A stretch of DNA of 64,000 bases from Bdellovibrionales bacterium (GCA_016714165.1 JADJNU010000002.1:682001-746000), one strand, 5' to 3'. Positions 35,490-43,848 are shown, counted from the stretch's first letter. Program-made: numbers and translations. Notes: generated from the sequence alone by a model not told the origin.

Positions 35490-36923
35490 TCAATCATCGC
35501 CAAAAACCTGCACAAAGTCCTCAGATTTTCCAGGCTGCGCGCTCTTTTCTAAAAGAAATGAGCCCAAAACCAAATAATCAATATTTGTACCCATAAAACA
35601 ATTGTACGCTTCCTTTGGATCGCAAACAATAGGTTCTCCGCGCACATTAAAGGATGTGTTTACCAGCAAGGGAATATTTGTCCTCTGCTCAAAGGCCTTG
35701 ATCAAATCATAGAACAAAGGATTTGTTTCTCGATAAACAGCTTGAACTCGCGCCGAGTAGTCGACATGAGTGATCGCCGGAACCTTCGATCTCTGGACTT
35801 TTAGCAAGTCAAGTCCACGCCGTGACCTCTCTGCTTCGACCACGGGTTTTCTCCAGGCCTCGGCAACATGGCCCACGATCATCATATATGGATTTGACTC
35901 ATTTATTGAAAATATCTCACTTGATTTATCAGCCAAAACGGCGGGAGCAAATGGCCTAAAAGATTCGCGAAATTTAATTTTTAAATTCATTGTTGTCTGC
36001 ATCAGAGGATTGCGTGGATCTCCCAAAATAGATCTGTTACCCAAGGCGCGCGGACCAAACTCCATCCGGCCCTGATGCCATCCTATGATATGACCTTCTG
36101 CAAGCAAACGAGCAACCTCAGCAATTAATTCTTGATCTCCGAGTCGAACATATTTTGCATTCTGCTGATCCAAAAACATCTGTATGGCCGAAGAATCAAA
36201 GTGAGGTCCTAAATACGAACCCTTCATTTTGTCTCTCTTGTCGATCTTTCGTTCGTGGCCCAAGTGTTGATGCCAAACGCAGAGCGCCGCCCCCAAGGCT
36301 CCCCCTGCATCCCCTGCTGCTGGCTGAACCCAAAGACCATCAAAGATCCTTTGGCGAGCCAATTCTCCATTTGCTACACAATTCAAAGCCACACCGCCCG
36401 CCAGGCAAAGATATTTCTGTTTTGTTTCTTTTCGTATTGTTCTGGCGAGTTTCAATATAATTTCTTCTGTTACAACTTGAATTGATTTGGCAATATCCAT
36501 CTCGCGCAAAGTCAAAAGGGAATCCTTGGTTCTCTCAGGTCCTCCAAAAAGGGAATTGAATTTGTTGTTAGTCATCTTTAGTCCGGTGGCGAACCCAAAA
36601 TAATCCATATTTAAACGAAAAGTGCCGTCTTCTTTAATGTCAATGAGATGGTCGCGAATGAGATCGACGTAAGTGGGCTCACCGTAGGGAGCTAAGCCCA
36701 TCAGTTTGTATTCTCCGGAGTTCACCTTGAAACCCGCGAAATATGAAAAAGCAGAATACAACAAACCCAGAGAATGTGGAAATCGGATCTCCCACTCCGG
36801 CACAAGATTCTTTCCAGCGCCCGTCCAAACTGAAGTGGTGGCCCACTCCCCCACTCCGTCAAGACAAAGAACCGCGGCATTTTCATAAGGACTTGGGTAG
36901 AAAGCGCTTGCCGCATGAGACAA
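35490..36923 (-). CDS. Carbamoyltransferase (NodU/CmcH family), C-terminal part of a frameshifted gene
   Basis: 477 residues covering most of the YgjD-like and C-terminal carbamoyltransferase domains: LSHAASAFYPSP (the His motif is retained only if the frame continues upstream), VLCLDGVGEWATTSVW, LCLAGGVALNCVANG, GRMEFGPRALGNRSILGDPR and NTSFNVRGEPIVCDP. Such enzymes transfer carbamoyl from carbamoyl phosphate, through an adenylate, to hydroxyls of sugars or antibiotics. The frame is open beyond the annotated Met, back to about 37000, where an A6 run (coding strand) allows fusion to the N-terminal part by losing one base. Confidence 0.9.
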   Translation of the reverse strand: MSHAASAFYPSPYENAAVLCLDGVGEWATTSVWTGAGKNLVPEWEIRFPHSLGLLYSAFSYFAGFKVNSGEYKLMGLAPYGEPTYVDLIRDHLIDIKEDGTFRLNMDYFGFATGLKMTNNKFNSLFGGPERTKDSLLTLREMDIAKSIQVVTEEIILKLARTIRKETKQKYLCLAGGVALNCVANGELARQRIFDGLWVQPAAGDAGGALGAALCVWHQHLGHERKIDKRDKMKGSYLGPHFDSSAIQMFLDQQNAKYVRLGDQELIAEVARLLAEGHIIGWHQGRMEFGPRALGNRSILGDPRNPLMQTTMNLKIKFRESFRPFAPAVLADKSSEIFSINESNPYMMIVGHVAEAWRKPVVEAERSRRGLDLLKVQRSKVPAITHVDYSARVQAVYRETNPLFYDLIKAFEQRTNIPLLVNTSFNVRGEPIVCDPKEAYNCFMGTNIDYLVLGSFLLEKSAQPGKSEDFVQVFGDD

Positions 36924-36954
36924 ATGATGACGAGAGAAAAGGAGTGGTGGCAGC

Positions 36955-37326
36955 TCATGCGCTTTTAGACCTGGCTCTATCTCTCTTAGTTGCCTTTTTT
37001 AAAAGCCACTTGAGATTCAATTTTTCTTTCAACCAGGTTGGCATCGCCGTCACAAATGACCGTAGACCCCTCGGTGCCATCGCAATGTAAGTTTCCAAGA
37101 GTCGTTCGAAAGTTAAAAAGGGCTTATCGTAATAACAAATAAAACTGACTTTTTTGAGATCAATCCCTGCCTCGCTCAGACAAAATCGAATGGCCTGTGT
37201 CGGAAAGGAGGGATCATGCTTAACTCGAGTGAATCTCTCCTCTTGGGCCGCCGCAATGATCTCCCCATCTTTTATCAGAACTGCCGCACTATCATGATAG
37301 TAGCAAGAAAGACCAAGAATATACAT
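36955..37326 (-). CDS. Carbamoyltransferase, N-terminal part of the frameshifted gene
   Basis: 123 residues: ILGLSCYYHDSAAVLIKDGE then AAAQEERFTRVKHD and YYDKPFLTFERLL, the canonical N-terminus of NodU/CmcH carbamoyltransferases. Reading continues to WLLKKATKRDRARSKSA, which is out of family, and stops. If one A of the A6 run (36995-37000) is removed the frame becomes KWLLKRQLREIEPGL and joins LFSRHHLSHAASAF of the C-terminal part. AAGGA lies 8 bases before the ATG. So this is one gene of about 610 codons with one indel. Confidence 0.88.
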   Translation of the reverse strand: MYILGLSCYYHDSAAVLIKDGEIIAAAQEERFTRVKHDPSFPTQAIRFCLSEAGIDLKKVSFICYYDKPFLTFERLLETYIAMAPRGLRSFVTAMPTWLKEKLNLKWLLKKATKRDRARSKSA

Positions 37327-37427
37327 TTACTCATTCCTTGAGAGAAAAATCACTTTATGAGGCTAGCAAGAGATATTTCAACAAACAATCTATTCTTCCG
37401 AAAGAAGAGCAACTTCGTCCGTTCGGT

Positions 37428-38735
37428 TTACAAATCATTTTTCGTCAGAATTTCCTCACCCCGATCAAAATTCTCAGGGGCTACATAAATTCTCTCGATA
37501 CGACGAATCTCTCCGTATTTCTGAAAAATCTCCGTCGACTCCTCGATGGGATATGGTTTTGAATGACGATCATACTGATCGACGACATATATCTGAGTTT
37601 CACGTTCAATTTCACTCGGACTATGATACTTGCTGAGGCGTGCTGTTGAACTCGCAAACACAGTTTCTATGCCCTCTCCATTTAAAAAAATCTCCATGTC
37701 CTCTGTACGAGAATTTTCTGCGGTGGAGTGAAATTCAAACAACATCTTAAATGGCCGACGCTCGGCAACTCGCCTCGCCCAGGGATTATCAACCTGTGCC
37801 AAGTGCTGAAAAAGTGCGTAGTCTGTATAGCCAATATAATCCTCGATATTTGAAGGAAGAAAAAACTCACAATCTTCACTTATCAAATATCGCATCAGCA
37901 TCTCTTCAAAGATGATGCTCTTGTGGTGAAAATAAACCATCAAATGCATATGATGACGGGCTAAAAGAAAATCGTCAAAAGTGTAGAGAGCCCTGCGATT
38001 GAGCGCAAGGTGTAAATCTCCGGCCTTTTCATGGTATGTTAGATTTCCAATCAACCAACCCAATTCAACTCGGCCATAGTTTGTCCCACAAAAATAGGCA
38101 TCACGTTCCAAATAATCCATGCGATCAACGTCCAATTCTGAACTCACAATCTGGCTAAGGATCGTCCTGAATTGATGGTCTCCAACTCGAAAAAAATCAT
38201 CTGGACACCTCAAAGACTTGTCGACAAGACAGGCGATATGTAAGGGAGATATATCTGGAAATTGAGCTCTCAAGACGGAGGTCAAAGAGGAATCTGTGAT
38301 AAACTTGATCGTGTAGTCCTCGTGGTTAGCTTGCACAGATGATTCGTTGGATGTGGCAGGTTTCAATCGCCGGTGCTGATAGGCCGAGATATTCAGATCC
38401 TTCAGAGGAGGCATGACCTCCTCAATCGTATGACTTAGCGGGCCGTGCCCTATGTCATGCAGCAATGCCGCCAAACGCATGCACTGCCTCAATCTACGAC
38501 TCGTTGCGCTATTTGGAAAGGGATAGTTCCCAAAGATCTGATCAAAAGCGCGACCGGCCAAATGACAGACTCCAAGAGAATGCAAGTATCGATTATGAGT
38601 GGCTCCCGGAAAACTGAATTCCATGAATCCCAATTGCTTGATCGCTCTGAGTCTCTGATAAGCCAAGTGATCGATCACCGCAATCTCGTTCTCCTCAAAA
38701 CTCAATGATCCATGAATTGGGTCTCGAATTTCCAT
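37428..38735 (-). CDS. HD-domain phosphohydrolase, SAMHD1-like dNTPase candidate
   Basis: 435 residues. The HD metal site is visible in order: His in THNRYLHSLGV, the HD pair in LLHDIGHGPLSH, and the distal Asp in SSELDVDRMDYLERDAYFCG. DVDRMDYLxRD is shared with SAMHD1-type enzymes, which remove triphosphate from dNTPs. The start MEIRDPIHGSL is also typical. A second half of unknown role follows. It is divergent from thyA-folA, fitting a nucleotide-pool context, though neighbours to the left are glycan genes. Substrate is inferred. Confidence 0.88.
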   Translation of the reverse strand: MEIRDPIHGSLSFEENEIAVIDHLAYQRLRAIKQLGFMEFSFPGATHNRYLHSLGVCHLAGRAFDQIFGNYPFPNSATSRRLRQCMRLAALLHDIGHGPLSHTIEEVMPPLKDLNISAYQHRRLKPATSNESSVQANHEDYTIKFITDSSLTSVLRAQFPDISPLHIACLVDKSLRCPDDFFRVGDHQFRTILSQIVSSELDVDRMDYLERDAYFCGTNYGRVELGWLIGNLTYHEKAGDLHLALNRRALYTFDDFLLARHHMHLMVYFHHKSIIFEEMLMRYLISEDCEFFLPSNIEDYIGYTDYALFQHLAQVDNPWARRVAERRPFKMLFEFHSTAENSRTEDMEIFLNGEGIETVFASSTARLSKYHSPSEIERETQIYVVDQYDRHSKPYPIEESTEIFQKYGEIRRIERIYVAPENFDRGEEILTKNDL

Positions 38736-38865
38736 TCTCTCTCCTTCATTCGGCCAAAACTAATCTCTTCACTATCAGATATGTCGCGCCGAGCAAACAA
38801 GGTTCAACTCATCTTGGAACTTGCCTGAGGGCAGGTTATGCTCGCCCAAAAATTGAGGAACCCAG

Positions 38866-39660
38866 ATGACGCCCTACCTAAATTTAGTCTCCCACATCCT
38901 AGATCGCGGCACAGAAAAATCAGATAGAACCGGAACCGGGACTCTCAGTGTTTTTGGTCACCAAATGCGTTTTGACTTACAAGAAGGATTTCCACTGCTT
39001 ACGACAAAAAAACTTCATCTGCGGTCAATCATTCATGAGTTGCTGTGGTTTCTCTCAGGCGACACGAATATTGGCTACCTGAAGGATAATAAAGTCAGTA
39101 TCTGGGATGATTGGGCTGATGAGGAAGGGAATCTTGGACCCGTCTATGGAGCCCAGTGGAGATCATGGAAAACTCCAGATGGTCGAGTCATCGACCAGAT
39201 CACCCAACTTGTCGAACAAATTAAGAATTTTCCGGATTCACGCCGCTTGATGGTGGTTGCCTACAATCCCGGCGAAATAGATAAAATGGCGCTGCCGCCC
39301 TGCCACGCGCTCTTTCAGTTTTACGTGGCAAACCGTCGCTTAAGCTGCCAGATGTACCAAAGAAGTGCTGATGTATTTTTGGGAGTTCCCTTTAATATCG
39401 CAAGCTACAGCCTGCTTACGCTGATGATGGCTCAGGTCTGCGACCTAACACCAGGTGAATTTATTCATACTCTCGGCGATGCTCACCTCTACCTCAATCA
39501 TCTGGATCAGGCCCGTCTGCAGCTCACGCGTCTACCGAAAAGGCCACCACAAATTGCAATCAATCGAGAGATTAAAAATATATTCGGTTTTAAATATGAC
39601 GATTTTCAACTCGTTGGGTATGATCCTCACCCCCATATTAAGGCCGAGGTATCAGTGTGA
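38866..39660 (+). CDS. thyA: ThyA, thymidylate synthase
   Basis: 264 residues, the same length as the E. coli enzyme. It methylates dUMP to dTMP using methylenetetrahydrofolate. The active-site Cys lies in ALPPCHALFQF, with SDRTGTGTLSVFGHQMRF near the N-terminus, RSADVFLGVPFNIASYSLL and the family ending. It overlaps folA by four bases (GTGA), so the dihydrofolate it makes is recycled by the next product. It is divergent from the HD dNTPase. Confidence 0.98.
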   Translation: MTPYLNLVSHILDRGTEKSDRTGTGTLSVFGHQMRFDLQEGFPLLTTKKLHLRSIIHELLWFLSGDTNIGYLKDNKVSIWDDWADEEGNLGPVYGAQWRSWKTPDGRVIDQITQLVEQIKNFPDSRRLMVVAYNPGEIDKMALPPCHALFQFYVANRRLSCQMYQRSADVFLGVPFNIASYSLLTLMMAQVCDLTPGEFIHTLGDAHLYLNHLDQARLQLTRLPKRPPQIAINREIKNIFGFKYDDFQLVGYDPHPHIKAEVSV

Positions 39661-40187
39661 TCACTATTTCTCACATCGTGGCAGCCGCAACAAACGGAGT
39701 CATTGGTCGCGACGGCGGACTCCCCTGGCATATACCTGAAGACCTAAAATTTTTTAAAGAAAAGACTCTTGGACACGCGATCATCATGGGTCGAAAGACC
39801 TTTGAATCAATTGGTCGTCCGCTTCCTAAGCGTCTCAATATTATCGTGACCCGACAGAAGAATTATCATCCCGCAGGAACCTTGATTGTTTCAGATTTAA
39901 TTGAGGCATTGGCCCATTGTCAAAAGGAGGTCCTCACCTGGGGAGACGAAGTGTTCATCGTTGGAGGCGGAGAAATTTTCACGCAATCAATGGACCTCGT
40001 GGAACGCATTTACCTGACACGAATTCATCAAGAAATTCAAGGCGATACATTCTACCCTCAGCCTGATAAAACCAAATTTATAGAGGTTTCTCGCTCAGAT
40101 CGAGAGGAACCATTACCCTTTTCTTTTATAACACTTGAAAGACTTCCTTCTCGTCGTTCATCGAAGGATCATTTGAGTCTTTGCTAA
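39657..40187 (+). CDS. folA: FolA, dihydrofolate reductase
   Basis: 176 residues. It reduces dihydrofolate with NADPH. Motifs: AAATNGVIGRDGGLPWHIPE, HAIIMGRKTFESIGRPLP, FIVGGGEIF and YLTRIHQEIQGDTFYP. The start is GTG 39657 inside the thyA stop. The last 62 bases overlap the convergent radical SAM gene, so the final 20 residues (after ITLERLP) may be a tail acquired by stop loss; the enzyme core is complete without it. Confidence 0.97.
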   Translation: MITISHIVAAATNGVIGRDGGLPWHIPEDLKFFKEKTLGHAIIMGRKTFESIGRPLPKRLNIIVTRQKNYHPAGTLIVSDLIEALAHCQKEVLTWGDEVFIVGGGEIFTQSMDLVERIYLTRIHQEIQGDTFYPQPDKTKFIEVSRSDREEPLPFSFITLERLPSRRSSKDHLSLC

Positions 40188-41508
40188 GTGACCCCTGAGA
40201 GAGATGCTTTTTCAAAACATTAAATTCAGGAATTACCTCAAAAAGATTTTCATTTCGAAGCGCATCTTTAGAAAAAGCAGCTCTCACAAAACTTGGAATT
40301 AAATCCTGACGATCCTCACTCTCCATGAATTCAATCGTTTCGCCCACAAGGTCGAGGTAAAACCGATATCTCTTCATTCTCACTCGACGCCTCATTACTT
40401 TTTCTGCTTCATCTCTCGCAATAAGCAAACGCTCCTTGGCCGAAGTTTTTAGTTCCTGAGGTAACACTTGGGTTCGATAATGATAGGGATGATGAAGATT
40501 TACTAACTTAGGAATGGGAATAATTCGCTCAAACTGACTCAAATATCCAAATAAACGATCAAGCTGTGTGACGTTATACATTTGAACTGTCGTGTTGATC
40601 AAAACCAATCGTATCCCATACTTCTCAAAATTCTGTTCAAGATCAAAAAGGTTTTTCTCAATGTCTTTCCACCTCGCTGGAAAGCGAATGTAGTCATTTA
40701 AGTCTCCATAGGCATCAACACTTGCATAGATTCGGACGTGATTGAAATGAGGCCACAATTCTTTTACCTCATCTGGAATAATCGTCATGTTGGTGTTGTA
40801 GGAAATCCAAATGTTTTTTGCCCGTCCTTCTTCAATACACATTTTCATCACCAAGATCATTTGGGCAACGATCATCGGTTCACCACCTGCAAAATGAAGG
40901 TGCCTGAGATACGGGATTTGCTTTCTAAAACTCTCCCAAATTTGAGGATTCTCATAATAACGATAGCGACGATACTGATCCAGTTCAGATTCGGATTGAC
41001 CAAACCATTTCTGATCGATCTTCTGCCAGTCCTTTATCCACTTGGAAGATGAGCGAGGATTGCACATTCGGCATGCCAAATTACAAAGATTGCCCAATCT
41101 ATAATCGGCGGATCGAATTCTGACTTTAGTTCCTCCGTCCGGTCGAGTGTCATTGATGGCGCGTGTGATAAACTGATGGTAAGTTGCGTTCTCAAACTGG
41201 CGACGACTAAATCCCCCATTATTTTCTGTGATTCGACACCTTTCACAGATTCTAGACCACTCTCCCTTCATTTGCTGAACTCTGAGGGACTTCATAAAAC
41301 TGGTATTCATCAAAACTTCGTCATCATGAATCCTACTGATATTAATGGGAATACCGTTCTCATCAATGTTATTACTGTTGTACTCCTCACTCACACAGCA
41401 AACCTGGACCTCACCACCGACATTTGTAAATCGATGAATCCAAGGAAGAACGCAAAAGGTCGGAGATACGCGATCGCCTCGGTAAGGGTCAAAATCATCC
41501 TCACTCAT
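40126..41508 (-). CDS. Radical SAM protein with twitch-type domain
   Basis: 460 residues. The cluster motif CNLACRMC (CxxxCxxC) is at about residue 138, followed by RHLHFAGGEPMI (GGE motif). An additional Cys group precedes it (FCVLPW...VCC and CERCRITENN), as in proteins labelled twitch-domain radical SAM. These often act in surface polysaccharide or peptide modification, but the substrate is unknown. AAGAGGGGAG upstream supports ATG 41508. It is divergent from the flagellin genes 200 bases away and convergent with folA with overlap. Intact, unlike the other radical SAM gene. Confidence 0.9.
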   Translation of the reverse strand: MSEDDFDPYRGDRVSPTFCVLPWIHRFTNVGGEVQVCCVSEEYNSNNIDENGIPINISRIHDDEVLMNTSFMKSLRVQQMKGEWSRICERCRITENNGGFSRRQFENATYHQFITRAINDTRPDGGTKVRIRSADYRLGNLCNLACRMCNPRSSSKWIKDWQKIDQKWFGQSESELDQYRRYRYYENPQIWESFRKQIPYLRHLHFAGGEPMIVAQMILVMKMCIEEGRAKNIWISYNTNMTIIPDEVKELWPHFNHVRIYASVDAYGDLNDYIRFPARWKDIEKNLFDLEQNFEKYGIRLVLINTTVQMYNVTQLDRLFGYLSQFERIIPIPKLVNLHHPYHYRTQVLPQELKTSAKERLLIARDEAEKVMRRRVRMKRYRFYLDLVGETIEFMESEDRQDLIPSFVRAAFSKDALRNENLFEVIPEFNVLKKHLSQGSLSKDSNDPSMNDEKEVFQVL

Positions 41509-41608
41509 TTCTCCCCTCTCTCCTCCTCAGTTTGACCTTGAAATGAAGCAATAAAATCAGAAATTCATCATCAGTTCAATCCCAAAGACCAGATCTCACT
41601 GCAATCTA

Positions 41609-41635
41609 TTAAGCCTCGCAATGAGACGCCGATGA
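41609..41635 (+). promoter_or_regulatory. Sigma-28 (FliA)-type promoter of the first flagellin
   Basis: TTAA at 41609-41612, a 15-base spacer, then GCCGATGA at 41628-41635. The sigma-28 consensus is TAAA-N15-GCCGATAA; spacing is exact and 7 of 8 -10 bases match. It lies 86 bases before the flagellin ATG. No anti-sigma factor or fliA is in the window. Confidence 0.75.
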
Positions 41636-41721
41636 GTTCATTGAGAGAATAGCAACCCTCAGATCAAAGATTGATCTGTTGGCTTCACAAAGTGATGCCG
41701 TGTTCTTCAAGGAGGAGGAAA

Positions 41722-42570
41722 ATGGGTTTAAGAATCAACACCAATACCGCGAGTCTAAATGCCCAAAGAAATTTGATGGGTACCAAACTCGCACTCGACA
41801 AGAGTCTGGAAAGATTGTCGTCTGGCTTTAGAATCAATAGAGCCGGGGACGATGCAGCCGGACTCGCTATCAGCGAAAACCTCAGAGCACAAACACGTGG
41901 CTTGAAACAAGCTTCACGAAATGCACAGGACGGCATTTCACTTGTCCAAGTTGCAGAAGGTGGCCTGAACGAGGTCAGCTCCATATTGATTCGACTGAGG
42001 GAGCTTGCCGTGCAAGCGGCTTCTGATACGATCGGGCCAGTGGAGAGGCAGTTCCTCAACGTGGAGTATGATCAACTCGTATCCGAAGTTGATCGCATTG
42101 CCGATGGGACTGAATTTAACGGAACTCAATTGTTGAGCGGAACGGGTTCAATACTTGATTTTCAGGTTGGCACTCGTAACGATCCAAACATTGATCGCTT
42201 AAGTTTTGACGCTTCTAAAGCAGACTCTAACGCAGCTGCTTTAGGGGTGAATTTAACAAGTGTAGCAGATAAGGCTTCGGCTCAGAACAGTTTAAGTGCT
42301 ATCGATTCAGCAATTGTGAGTGTTTCAGCAATGCGAGCAGATTTTGGAGCCATCCAAAATAGGCTGCAGTCATCGCTAAATAACATTGCGGTATCGATCG
42401 AAAATATGTCTGCAGCCAACAGCCGGATTCGCGACGCGGATATTGCCGAAGAAACAGCTGAACTCACAAGGAATAACATCCTTTTGAATGCTGGAACATC
42501 GGTGCTCGCACAAGCAAATCAATCTGCACAAGTTGCACTGGGTCTCTTGAACCGCTCACTCGGTAGTTAA
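41722..42570 (+). CDS. fliC: Flagellin (first copy)
   Basis: About 282 residues, a short flagellin lacking the large variable D2/D3 domains. N-terminal D0/D1: RINTNTASLNAQRNL, DKSLERLSSGFRINRAGDDA, AAGLAISENLRAQ. C-terminal D1/D0: ANSRIRDADIAEETAELTRN and ILLNAGTSVLAQANQSAQVA. The frame opens at 41671, but ATG 41722 follows GGAGGAGG. The middle is about 60 residues. It is exported to form the filament and is followed by a paralogue at 42961. Confidence 0.98.
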   Translation: MGLRINTNTASLNAQRNLMGTKLALDKSLERLSSGFRINRAGDDAAGLAISENLRAQTRGLKQASRNAQDGISLVQVAEGGLNEVSSILIRLRELAVQAASDTIGPVERQFLNVEYDQLVSEVDRIADGTEFNGTQLLSGTGSILDFQVGTRNDPNIDRLSFDASKADSNAAALGVNLTSVADKASAQNSLSAIDSAIVSVSAMRADFGAIQNRLQSSLNNIAVSIENMSAANSRIRDADIAEETAELTRNNILLNAGTSVLAQANQSAQVALGLLNRSLGS

Positions 42571-42687
42571 TTAAATTACTGAGTGCACTTTAGGTTCACG
42601 AACTTTAGCTCACGGGCGCGGAGTTAATCTCCCGCCTCCCCGGCAAATAGTCGGTGGGTACTTGAACGAATGCTACTGTTTCCTGCG

Positions 42688-42718
42688 GGAAACCGCCCTA
42701 TTCATAGTGGCGGTTTCC
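42688..42718 (+). terminator. Hairpin after first flagellin
   Basis: GGAAACCGCC (42688-42697) pairs perfectly with GGCGGTTTCC (42709-42718). Following bases (AATTTGATT) contain only short T runs, so termination strength is uncertain. Located 118 bases after the flagellin stop. Confidence 0.6.
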
Positions 42719-42815
42719 AATTTGATTGAAGCCAACGCAAGGGAATGCTTGTAAGATTCCTGGGACTGCGTCAGTGTCTCCTGGATCATCAAAAAAATAA
42801 TTGAAAATCTGGACT

Positions 42816-42842
42816 CAAACTCCCATCTAATTATGACGATCT
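42816..42842 (+). promoter_or_regulatory. Sigma-28-like promoter of the second flagellin (weak)
   Basis: CAAA at 42816-42819, 15-base spacer, GACGATCT at 42835-42842. Spacing matches the sigma-28 consensus; the -35 has C for T and the -10 has A at position 2 and CT at the end. About 119 bases before the second flagellin ATG. Confidence 0.5.
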
Positions 42843-42928
42843 GACTTTGGAGCTCTTTGGATTTTCCAAAGAACCATTAAAAAACAATGAGTGCATGACG
42901 CACTTAAATGCCAATGGAAGGCAGCTAT

Positions 42929-42960
42929 CAAGGAGGATAAGCCATGCAAGGAGGATAATT
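42929..42960 (+). promoter_or_regulatory. Duplicated ribosome-binding site enclosing a four-codon leader ORF
   Basis: The 12-mer CAAGGAGGATAA occurs twice (42929-42940 and 42947-42958). The first would serve ATG 42944, which opens ATG-CAA-GGA-GGA-TAA (MQGG); this mini-ORF's coding sequence contains the second ribosome-binding site, which serves the flagellin ATG at 42961. Translation of the leader would occupy the flagellin site. It may simply be a tandem duplication. Confidence 0.7.
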
Positions 42961-43794
42961 ATGGCCTTAAGGATATCAACCAATGTGGCATCACTGAATG
43001 CCCAGAGAAACTTGGTGAATACCAACCGAGCAATGGATCAGTCTCTCGCTCGACTGAGTTCGGGTTTCCGAATCAATCAGGCGGCTGACGATGCGGCGGG
43101 ACTCGCGATCAGTGAGAATCTCCGAGCGCAAATTCGGGGTTTGGGACAAGCCAATCGAAATGCCCAAGATGGTGTTTCTCTGGTTCAGATAGCGGAGGGT
43201 GGATTGAATGAAGTTTCGGCAATGATGATTCGTCTGCGTGAGCTGGCAATTCAAGCAGCTTCAGACACCATCGGAGATGTTGAACGAAAATTCCTTGATG
43301 TGGAATATCAACAGCTCAAGTCGGAGATTCAGCGAATTGCTGAGGTCACTTCGTTCAATGGGTACGATTTGTTAAACGGAACCGGTGGAGTCATGGACAT
43401 TCAAGTTGGAGTGAACAATGACCCCTTTAAAGATAGGATCTCGTTTAATACATCCGCAGCCAATTCTTCGCTCGAAGCGCTCGGTATTACAGCCGAGTCG
43501 GTCGCCACAAAGGAGCAGGCACAGACGAGTCTGAGTGCCGTCGATATTGGAATGGTTTCGGTCAATGCGATGCGAGCAAATTTTGGGGCTATGCAGAATC
43601 GTCTGCAATCCACCATCAATAACCTTAACATCGCCCACGAGAATCTGTCGGCAGCAAACTCACGAATTCGTGATTCTGATGTCGCAGCTGAATCTGCCGA
43701 ATTGACGAGAAACTCAATCCTGACACAGGCTGGAGTTTCAGTACTCAGTCAGGCCAATTCAATTCAACAGGTGGCACTAAAACTATTGGGTTAG
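42961..43794 (+). CDS. fliC: Flagellin (second copy)
   Basis: 277 residues, closely related to the first copy: RISTNVASLNAQRNL, DQSLARLSSGFRINQAADDA, C-terminal ANSRIRDSDVAAESAELTRN and ILTQAGVSVLSQANS, ending ALKLLG. It also lacks D2/D3. ATG 42961 follows the second copy of AAGGAGG. The variable mid-region differs from its paralogue (AAALGVNLTSVADKASA there, LEALGITAESVATKEQA here), so the filaments may be mixed. Upstream frame to 42847 is non-coding. Confidence 0.98.
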   Translation: MALRISTNVASLNAQRNLVNTNRAMDQSLARLSSGFRINQAADDAAGLAISENLRAQIRGLGQANRNAQDGVSLVQIAEGGLNEVSAMMIRLRELAIQAASDTIGDVERKFLDVEYQQLKSEIQRIAEVTSFNGYDLLNGTGGVMDIQVGVNNDPFKDRISFNTSAANSSLEALGITAESVATKEQAQTSLSAVDIGMVSVNAMRANFGAMQNRLQSTINNLNIAHENLSAANSRIRDSDVAAESAELTRNSILTQAGVSVLSQANSIQQVALKLLG

Positions 43795-43819
43795 TCAACG
43801 AGAGTTTAACAGCGGGTTT

Positions 43820-43848
43820 GCGGTGGTGATTTTCAAAATCGCCACCGC
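43820..43848 (+). terminator. Strong hairpin terminator between flagellin and UbiB-like gene
   Basis: GCGGTGGTGATTTT pairs with AAAATCGCCACCGC across a one-base centre (about 14 bp, one G-T pair, with the innermost A/T pairs forming the loop). The stem is followed by GTCCTTTTCC. It can act in both directions and separates the flagellin gene from the converging kinase-like gene. Confidence 0.7.

Larger units (their letters stand above)
42571..42960 (+). other. Structured inter-flagellin region
   Basis: 390 bases with at least two hairpins: GGCG-C-GGAG/CTCC-CGCC (42615-42636, one bulge) and GGAAACCGCC/GGCGGTTTCC (42688-42718, perfect 10 bp, 11-base loop), then a sigma-28-like site and a duplicated ribosome-binding site. 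The second hairpin probably ends the first flagellin transcript, although the T-run after it is weak. A small RNA here cannot be excluded. Confidence 0.6.

Noticed and set aside
42601..42720. tRNA gene between flagellins
   Set aside because: Hairpins are present but there is no T-loop GGTTCRA or anticodon arm; better explained as terminator and spacer.
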